A stretch of DNA of 64,000 nt from Streptomyces fructofermentans (GTDB lineage: Bacteria > Actinomycetota > Actinomycetes > Streptomycetales > Streptomycetaceae), in assembly GCF_014651055.1 (NCBI RefSeq), contig NZ_BMWD01000002.1, positions 217,909-281,908 on the forward strand. The letters run 5' to 3'. The position numbers were made by a program, and so were the translations under genes. Within the stretch, counting starts at the first letter, position 1, and every line of letters starts with the position of its first letter. Below, in pieces: positions 50,108-56,012 of this stretch. The notes beneath the pieces were generated by a model. The model worked only from the letters and a program-made list of their open reading frames with translations, ran no database searches and had not been told where the DNA came from.

Positions 50108-52516
50108 TTATGCGGGCGGCTGCGGCCTCGTGCGCGAACGGGCGCCCGCCACCATCACCTGGCCGAGCGCGATGCCCCCGTCGTTGGTGGGCACCAAACG
50201 GTGCGCGTGGGCGGCGAAGCCCGCCCTGCGCAGCTCGGTCAGGCAGTTGACCAGGAGGAACTCATTGAGGAAGACCCCGCCGGAGAGGACGACCTGCCGC
50301 ACGCCGCCGTGGGCGCGCTGCTCCTCGCAGCGGTCCACGACCAGTCGGACGACCGCGGTGTGGAAGCGCCGGCTGATCGTGGCGAGCGGGGTGTCCGCCG
50401 CGAGGTCGGCGGCGATCGCGCGGACCACCGGCCGGAAGTCGATCACCCGGGGGCCGTCGTCCGCCGCGGACGCCTCGTGCCCGAAGGCGTAGGGCCGCCG
50501 TGCGAGGGCGAGGTCCCGGCCGAGCAGCCCTTCGAGTTCGATGGGCCCCTGGGCCTCGTACTCGGCACGCGCGCACACGCCCAGCAGCGCGGCGACGCCG
50601 TCGAAGAGCCGCCCCATGCTGGAGACCCGCGGGGCGTTCAGTCCGCGGGCGACCATCGTGGTGTAGACGTGGCGCTCCCGGTCGCCGAGGGTGCGCAGCG
50701 CCGGGAAGGCGGCGGTCGCGGCCCCGGGAAGGCCGAGCGACTCCAGGGCGAGGGCGAATCCGGTGCGGATGGGCTGGTGGACGGCCATGTCACCGCCCAG
50801 CAGCGGGATCCGGCGCAGATGGGCGACGCGGTCGGCCTCCGCGTAGCCGCCGAGCAGGAACTCGCCGCCCCAGATCGTGCCGTCCAGCCCGTAGCCCGCG
50901 CCGTCGAAGACCACGCCGAGGGTGGTGCCGGTGAGCCTGTTCTCCGCCATGCACGACGCCATGTGCGCGTGGTGGTGCTGCACTTCGACGACGTCCGCCG
51001 GCCGTTCGTCGCCCGCCAGGACGTGGGAGCGGAACGAGGGGTGCATGTCGACGGCGATCCGTCGCGGCCGGAGTTCGTACAGCTGCGACAGGTGGTCCGC
51101 GGTCTGCCGGTGCGAGCGGAAGGTCTCGTCGTTCTTGAGGTCGCCGATGTGCTGGCTGACGTAGACCTTGCGGCCCGATCCCAGGGCGACGGTGGTCTTC
51201 AGCTCCGCGCCGTACGCGAGCACCGGTTCGGGCAGCTCCCCGACCTCACCGACCTCCACCGGGTAGGGGGCGTACCCCCGCGACCTGCGCAGGAACGTGA
51301 CGAGCGGCTCGTCCAGTTCGGGATGGACCGAGCACCGGACCACGGAGTCGTCGACGCGGACGTGGATGTCCCGGTCGTGGTGCAGGACCAGGTCGGCGAC
51401 CTGGAAGAGCTGTTCCAGCGCCTCCTCGTTGCGGTACGCGATGGGGTAGCCGGAGACGTTGCCGCTGGTCATCACCAGGACGTCGAGGCCGGGCCGGTCC
51501 AGCAGCAGGTGGTGCAGCGGGGCGGACGGCAGCATGACGCCGATGTTGGGGTTGCGCGGGGCGATCTCCTCGGGGAGCGCGCCGGGCAGTTTGCGCAGCA
51601 GGACGATGGGCCGGGCGGGCGACTCCAGCAGTTCGGCCTCGGCCGTGCCGCAGTCGGCGAGCCGGGCCGCCGACGGCAGGTCGTCGACCATCACCGCGAA
51701 GGGCTTGGAGTCGCGCTTCTTGCGGCTCCGCAGCCGGGCGACGGCCGCCGCGTCCCTGGCGTTCGCGGCCAGGTGGAAGCCGCCGACGCTCTTGACCGCG
51801 ACGATCCTGCCGGCCGCCAGCGCCTCGGTGGCGGCGGCGAGCGCGTCGTCGGCCTCGGCGAGCGGTCCGCCGGGGCCCGACAGGGTCAGCCGGGGGCCGC
51901 ACACCGGGCAGGCGTTGGGCTGCGCGTGGTACCTGCGGTCGCCCGGGTCCTCGTACTCCCGGCGGCAGTCGTCGCACATGGCGAAGGACGCCATGGTGGT
52001 CTGCTCACGGTCGTAGGGCAGCCCCTTGACGATCGAGTAACGGGGGCCGCAGTGGGTGCAGTTGGTGAAGGGGTAACGGTGGCGCCGGTCCGCCGGGTCG
52101 CGGACCTCGCGCAGGCAGTCGGGACAGACGTGCGAGTCCGGCGCGACGATGGTGTCGGACCGCCCGGCCGTCCTGGTGCTGCGGCGGATCTCGAAGCCCT
52201 CGCCCGCTCCGGCCGGGTCGGAGGTGCGGGCCTCGACCCGCACCTCGTCGACCCGTGCCAGCAGGGGCGCGTCGTCGCGCAGCGCGACGGCGAAGGCGTT
52301 GAGCCGCGGCACCGGGCCGCGCACCTCGGTCTGCACGCCGAGGGTGTCGTTGAGCACCCAGCCGCTCAGACCCATGCTTTTCGCCAGGTTGTGGACGAAG
52401 GGCCGGTAGCCCACACCCTGCACCACTCCGCGGACCCGGATCAGCCATTGCTCGGCCGACGGGGACGGCCCGGGTCCGCCGGACGGAGTGCCGCTCGTCG
52501 TGGTGGTCTGCTGCAC
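50108..52516 (-). CDS. hypF: HypF carbamoyltransferase homologue, full length
   Basis: An 802-residue protein with every HypF domain in order. An acylphosphatase domain carries VRGVVQGVGYRPFVHNLAKS (about 20-105). Two zinc fingers have CPDC/CTHC and CDDC/CPVC (about 133-210). A YrdC domain has SRKKRDSKPFAVMVDD (about 225-400). The C-terminal Kae1-like carbamoyltransferase has VQHHHAHMASCMAENRL (about 519) and VVLSGGVFLNEFLLVNCL (about 751). HypF uses carbamoyl phosphate and ATP to make carbamoyl-AMP and moves the carbamoyl to the C-terminal Cys of HypE. Start GTG 52516 has GGAG seven bases upstream. It lies 13 bp after hypE. No hydrogenase or hypABCD gene is in the window. Confidence 0.95.
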   Translation of the reverse strand: MQQTTTTSGTPSGGPGPSPSAEQWLIRVRGVVQGVGYRPFVHNLAKSMGLSGWVLNDTLGVQTEVRGPVPRLNAFAVALRDDAPLLARVDEVRVEARTSDPAGAGEGFEIRRSTRTAGRSDTIVAPDSHVCPDCLREVRDPADRRHRYPFTNCTHCGPRYSIVKGLPYDREQTTMASFAMCDDCRREYEDPGDRRYHAQPNACPVCGPRLTLSGPGGPLAEADDALAAATEALAAGRIVAVKSVGGFHLAANARDAAAVARLRSRKKRDSKPFAVMVDDLPSAARLADCGTAEAELLESPARPIVLLRKLPGALPEEIAPRNPNIGVMLPSAPLHHLLLDRPGLDVLVMTSGNVSGYPIAYRNEEALEQLFQVADLVLHHDRDIHVRVDDSVVRCSVHPELDEPLVTFLRRSRGYAPYPVEVGEVGELPEPVLAYGAELKTTVALGSGRKVYVSQHIGDLKNDETFRSHRQTADHLSQLYELRPRRIAVDMHPSFRSHVLAGDERPADVVEVQHHHAHMASCMAENRLTGTTLGVVFDGAGYGLDGTIWGGEFLLGGYAEADRVAHLRRIPLLGGDMAVHQPIRTGFALALESLGLPGAATAAFPALRTLGDRERHVYTTMVARGLNAPRVSSMGRLFDGVAALLGVCARAEYEAQGPIELEGLLGRDLALARRPYAFGHEASAADDGPRVIDFRPVVRAIAADLAADTPLATISRRFHTAVVRLVVDRCEEQRAHGGVRQVVLSGGVFLNEFLLVNCLTELRRAGFAAHAHRLVPTNDGGIALGQVMVAGARSRTRPQPPA

Positions 52517-52529
52517 GATCCCGCTCCGA

Positions 52530-53555
52530 TCAGCAGAGCCGCGGAAGTTCCGCGCCCTGCAGCTCTTCGATCTCGCTGACCTTGCCGTCCTCGCCGACCA
52601 GTTCGACGGCCTTGACGGCACGGTCGGTGACCTCGCCGATCACGACGGCCCGTTCGCCGTACGGATGCGCCCGGAGCGTCTTCAGTACGGAGTCGACGGA
52701 GTCGGGGTCGACGAACAGGGCGAGGCAGCCCTCGTTGGCGCAGTTGAGCGGATTGATGCCGAGCATGTCGGCGGCCATCCGCGTCTCGAAGTCGACCGGC
52801 AGCGCGGCGTCCTCGATGCGCAGGGTGCGGCCGAGCGCGGCCGCGTACTCGTGGAGCACGGCGGACAGTCCGCCGCGGGTGACGTCGCGCATGGAGCGCA
52901 CGGCGTCCGCCGGTACCGCCTCCTCCAGGGCGTCGATCATCCCGTTGAGGGGGGCGCAGTCGCTGAGCACGTTCTTCTCGAAGCCCAGTCCCTCGCGCAC
53001 GGACAGCAGGTGCACGGTGTGGTTGCCGATCGGTCCGCTGAGCACGATCCTGTCGCCGGCCCGCACGTCGGTCATGCGCTTCGGCGCCCGGTGGAAGACA
53101 CCGATTCCCGTGGTGTTCAGGAAGATGCCGTCCGCCTCGCCCGGGCCGACCACCTTGGTGTCGCCGGCCACGATCTTGACCCCGGCCTCCTTCGCGGTGT
53201 CACGCAGGGAGACCAGCGCCTGGTGGAGCCGGCGGATCGGCAGCCCCGTCTCCAGGATCATCGCCAGGGTGAGGTAGAGGGGCTCCGCGCCGACCACGGC
53301 AAGGTCGTTGACCGTGCCGCAGACAGCGATCTTGCCGATGTCGCCGTTGCCGAAGAACGGCGGGTCGACGACGAAGGAGTCGGTGGTCATCGCGATGTTG
53401 CCGGCCGGGACCGGCAGCATCGCGCTGTCCTCCATCTCGCCGATGTAGACGTCGCCCAGCACACCCACCATGAACTCGACCAGTTCGCGGCTGAGCCGGG
53501 CTCCGGTCCCGTGGTCGAGAACGATCTGCTGGTCCAGAAAGGAATCCGTGGCCAT
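52530..53555 (-). CDS. hypE: HypE homologue with intact C-terminal cysteine
   Basis: A 341-residue protein of the PurM/AIR-synthase-like ATPase family. Motifs are LDHGTGARLSRELVEFMV, MTTDSFVVDPPFFGNGDIGK, IAVCGTVNDLAVVGAEPLYL, VAGDTKVVGPG and DVTRGGLSAVLHE. It ends GAELPRLC, the counterpart of the PRIC tail whose Cys is carbamoylated by HypF and dehydrated with ATP to a thiocyanate. Keeping this Cys argues that cyanation chemistry is used. Start ATG 53555 has GGGGAG eleven bases before it. The gene lies between the isochorismatase-fold gene and hypF within the NRPS operon. Confidence 0.95.
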   Translation of the reverse strand: MATDSFLDQQIVLDHGTGARLSRELVEFMVGVLGDVYIGEMEDSAMLPVPAGNIAMTTDSFVVDPPFFGNGDIGKIAVCGTVNDLAVVGAEPLYLTLAMILETGLPIRRLHQALVSLRDTAKEAGVKIVAGDTKVVGPGEADGIFLNTTGIGVFHRAPKRMTDVRAGDRIVLSGPIGNHTVHLLSVREGLGFEKNVLSDCAPLNGMIDALEEAVPADAVRSMRDVTRGGLSAVLHEYAAALGRTLRIEDAALPVDFETRMAADMLGINPLNCANEGCLALFVDPDSVDSVLKTLRAHPYGERAVVIGEVTDRAVKAVELVGEDGKVSEIEELQGAELPRLC

Positions 53556-53632
53556 GCGCAACGGGGCTCCCCTGTCGGTTCGAAGTGGATGGGGTGGCGG
53601 AAACGGGCCACCGGGGCCCGTTCCGGTTCGGG

Positions 53633-54220
53633 TCACGGGGTGCGGAACACCTTGCGCGGCAGCTCGCCGGTCTCGTCGAGCGTGCTGACGATCTCGGCGG
53701 ACGGGGCGACGGTGGCGCAGTAGCCGTCCAGCCAGTCCAGGGCGCGGATCTTGTCGTGGTCGCGGGCGGAGACGACGCAGTCGCTCGGCACCCAGACGTT
53801 GTAGCCGCGGAAGAACGCGTCGGCCGCGGTGGTCTGCACGCAGATCTGGCCCTGCATGCCGGTCACGATGACCGTCTCGACGCCGAGCGCCTGGAGCTGC
53901 TCGTGCAGGTCGGTCTCGTAGAAGCCGCTGTCCTTGTTCTTCTCGATGAGGATGTCGGTCTCGTCGAGGAAGACCGGGAGGATCTCGGCGCCCTTGGTGC
54001 CCTTCTGGGCCGGCAGGCGGCCTCCCTCGTAGCGCTCGGCGACGAGGTCGTCCTCGCGGTTGATCAGCTGGAGGTGGACGACGTGGTGGCCGCGCTCGCG
54101 CATGTCGTTGAGGAAGCCGGAGAAGCCGGGGGTGGCCTCCTCGACGGCGTCGATGCGCTCCTGGTTCTTGTTGACCAGGTCGTACTGGAGGTCGTTGGTC
54201 AGAACGGCGACCTTGCTCAT
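53633..54220 (-). CDS. Isochorismatase-family cysteine hydrolase
   Basis: A 195-residue alpha/beta hydrolase of the isochorismatase/nicotinamidase superfamily. The catalytic triad can be placed: Asp in VAVLTNDLQYDLV, a Lys in LIEKNKDSGFYETD, and Cys126 in VTGMQGQICVQTTAADAFFR. The superfamily includes nicotinamidase, N-carbamoylsarcosine amidase and ureidoacrylate amidohydrolase. An amide- or carbamoyl-cleaving role beside hypEF is therefore chemically attractive, but it is inference. True isochorismatase (with an aryl carrier domain) is unlikely, because no salicylate or DHB genes are present. AAGGAGCAACGA precedes the ATG. It is 77 bp upstream of hypE and 126 bp after the stand-alone C-domain gene. 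Confidence 0.88.
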   Translation of the reverse strand: MSKVAVLTNDLQYDLVNKNQERIDAVEEATPGFSGFLNDMRERGHHVVHLQLINREDDLVAERYEGGRLPAQKGTKGAEILPVFLDETDILIEKNKDSGFYETDLHEQLQALGVETVIVTGMQGQICVQTTAADAFFRGYNVWVPSDCVVSARDHDKIRALDWLDGYCATVAPSAEIVSTLDETGELPRKVFRTP

Positions 54221-54317
54221 TCGTTGCTCCTTGACGCAGGGGAGTCGTGGCGGTGGCTCACGGCTCGTCGTCGTGCCGGTACTGAAGAAGATCTCTTCGC
54301 GGGGGCCCCGTCCGACA

Positions 54318-54335
54318 GTCAGGGGTTCTCCTGAC
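54318..54335 (-). terminator. Small hairpin between C-domain and isochorismatase-fold genes
   Basis: GTCAGG (54318-54323) and CCTGAC (54330-54335) with a 6-nt loop, 12 bases after the C-domain gene stop on the minus strand. A second dyad GAAGA-N5-TCTTC lies at about 54283-54298. It may partly terminate or process the long transcript. Confidence 0.4.
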
Positions 54336-54346
54336 CGGGTGGCCCC

Positions 54347-55876
54347 TCAGCCGAGGACGCGGCGGTCGGGGTGCCCGGTCAGCTCACCGACGAGGTCGTG
54401 GTAGTCCGCCACGAACCGCGCGACGCGCTCCTCGGAGAACCGGTCCAGGGCGAAGGCCGCCAGGCAGCGCGCGCTCCCGTCGCCGTGGCGCAGGCGCAGG
54501 CTGAGCGGGCGGGACACGTAGGGGTCCGGGGGCATGATCGGCTCGGCCCCCAACTCCCCCACGGTGACGGCGACATCGAATTCGCGCTCGGCGGTGAACT
54601 GCACGTGGAACAGCCGGTCCAGCAGCCCCGGGGTGTCCATGCGCGGTTCGAGCAGGTGCGGGGGAAGGTCGTGGTGGGCGAAGTCCAGGGCGGTGTCGTG
54701 GTGCACACGGTCGACGAGTTCGCCGAACGCGGGGTTGGCCGACAGGTCCGTCCTGACGACCACGTCGTTGGAGAAGTCGGCCACCAGGTCCTGGAGTTCG
54801 GTGCCGTCCCGGTAGGAGACGGGCACCCGGACGCTGATGTCCCGCTGCCCCGACTCCCTGGCCAGGAGTGCCTGGAAGGCGGCGAGGCCGACGGTGTGCA
54901 GGGTGGTGCGCCGGGCCCTGGCGAACTCCGTGAGCCGGCGGAGGACGTCCGCGGGCATCGGTACGTCCAGGAACCCTCCGAGCGCGGCGGGGCGGCCGGA
55001 CGGAGCACGGTCCGTGGGCAGTTCGGCGGGCTCGGCGCCCGCGAGCCGCCGCAGCCAGTAGTCGCCCACCTCCGCTCCCCTGGGGCCCTCGGTGCGGGCG
55101 CGGTGCGCGGCGGCGAACTCGCCGTAACGCACGGGCAGTCGTGGCAGCGGGACCGTCGTGCCGGTGGTCCTGGCCAGGTAGAACGCGCTCAGGTCGCGGA
55201 CCAGGACCTCCAGCGTGCGGCCGTCCCCGATGATGTGGTGCACCAGCAGGAAGGCGATGTGGTCGTCGGCGCCGAGCCGCAGCAGCCTCAGCCCGGCGAG
55301 CGGCCCTTCGGCCAGGTCCAGGGGCCGGTCGACCTCCTGCCGGGTGAACCGGCCGAAGTCCTCGATCGCCAGTCCGGTGACCGGGACCGGCAGTCGCAGG
55401 GACCCGGCGACCACCTGGTTCAGCCGGCCGTCCTCCTGCCGCAGTGTGCTGCGCAGGTTGTCATGGCGGGCCACGACGTCGTTCCAGGCGTCTTCGAGGG
55501 CCCCCGCGTCGAGCGGTCCGCGCAGCCGCAGTCCGCCGGTCAGCAGGGGCGGGGTGGAGCCCGGCCCACCGCGGAGCGACCGCCACATCCCCTCCTGGGC
55601 GAGCGAGGCCCGGAACCGCGTCGCGCCGTCCGGGCCCGCGAGGGAGCCGTCGGCGGCGGCCCGGGACGGGGGGAGGGGGTGCGCGGCCGGGTCCGCGGCG
55701 CGGGCCGGTGACCCGGTGCCGGTCCGAGGGTCCTGGGCGCCGGTCCGGGAGTCGGTCCCGGGGCCGGCCTGTGGTCCGCCGCGGGGGCCGACCGCGGGTG
55801 CCCGCCCGCGCAGCAGGGCCGCTTCGAGCTGGGCGCGGGCGTGGTAGTCGTCCTTGGCCATCTGCGTTCCGGTCAT
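54347..55876 (-). CDS. Stand-alone NRPS condensation domain protein
   Basis: A 509-residue protein with about 95 residues of Pro/Gly/Ala/Arg-rich, probably disordered N-terminus, then one complete condensation domain. The catalytic motif is intact, AFLLVHHIIGDGRTLEVLVR (second His about residue 214), with C1-like RFRASLAQEGMWRSL, C5-like VRVPVSYRDGTELQD and the C-terminal QFTAERE region. It has no carrier or adenylation domain. It could provide condensation in trans for the neighbouring Thr module, whose own C-like region lacks the His motif, or release the chain onto a free amine or alcohol. Start ATG 55876 follows GGAGG at nine bases; a TTG 27 bases upstream is an alternative. Confidence 0.9.
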   Translation of the reverse strand: MTGTQMAKDDYHARAQLEAALLRGRAPAVGPRGGPQAGPGTDSRTGAQDPRTGTGSPARAADPAAHPLPPSRAAADGSLAGPDGATRFRASLAQEGMWRSLRGGPGSTPPLLTGGLRLRGPLDAGALEDAWNDVVARHDNLRSTLRQEDGRLNQVVAGSLRLPVPVTGLAIEDFGRFTRQEVDRPLDLAEGPLAGLRLLRLGADDHIAFLLVHHIIGDGRTLEVLVRDLSAFYLARTTGTTVPLPRLPVRYGEFAAAHRARTEGPRGAEVGDYWLRRLAGAEPAELPTDRAPSGRPAALGGFLDVPMPADVLRRLTEFARARRTTLHTVGLAAFQALLARESGQRDISVRVPVSYRDGTELQDLVADFSNDVVVRTDLSANPAFGELVDRVHHDTALDFAHHDLPPHLLEPRMDTPGLLDRLFHVQFTAEREFDVAVTVGELGAEPIMPPDPYVSRPLSLRLRHGDGSARCLAAFALDRFSEERVARFVADYHDLVGELTGHPDRRVLG

Positions 55877-55934
55877 CTCCGGTCGCCTCCGTTCGTCGGT
55901 CAAGGCGACCAGTTCCCGGACCAGGCACGGCAGT

Positions 55935-56000
55935 CGGGCGTTTCCCCCACGCGACGGTGCCGACCCCGTCCGGGGCCGCGCCTCCGGTGGGGGAAGCCCG
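55935..56000 (-). terminator. Hairpin after the Thr-NRPS gene
   Basis: CGGGCGTTTCCCCCAC (55935-55950) and GTGGGGGAAGCCCG (55987-56000) form a 14-bp stem with a 2-nt bulge and a 36-nt loop. The stem starts 12 bases past the stop at 56013 on the minus strand. It may end or weaken the first transcript of the cluster, making the genes from 55876 downward a second unit. Confidence 0.6.
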
Positions 56001-56012
56001 CCTCCGCCCGCC

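Noticed and set aside
50108..53555. hypEF as part of a hydrogenase operon
   Set aside because: No hydrogenase subunits, hypA-D or nickel transport genes are found; neighbours on both sides are NRPS genes with overlaps or small gaps.
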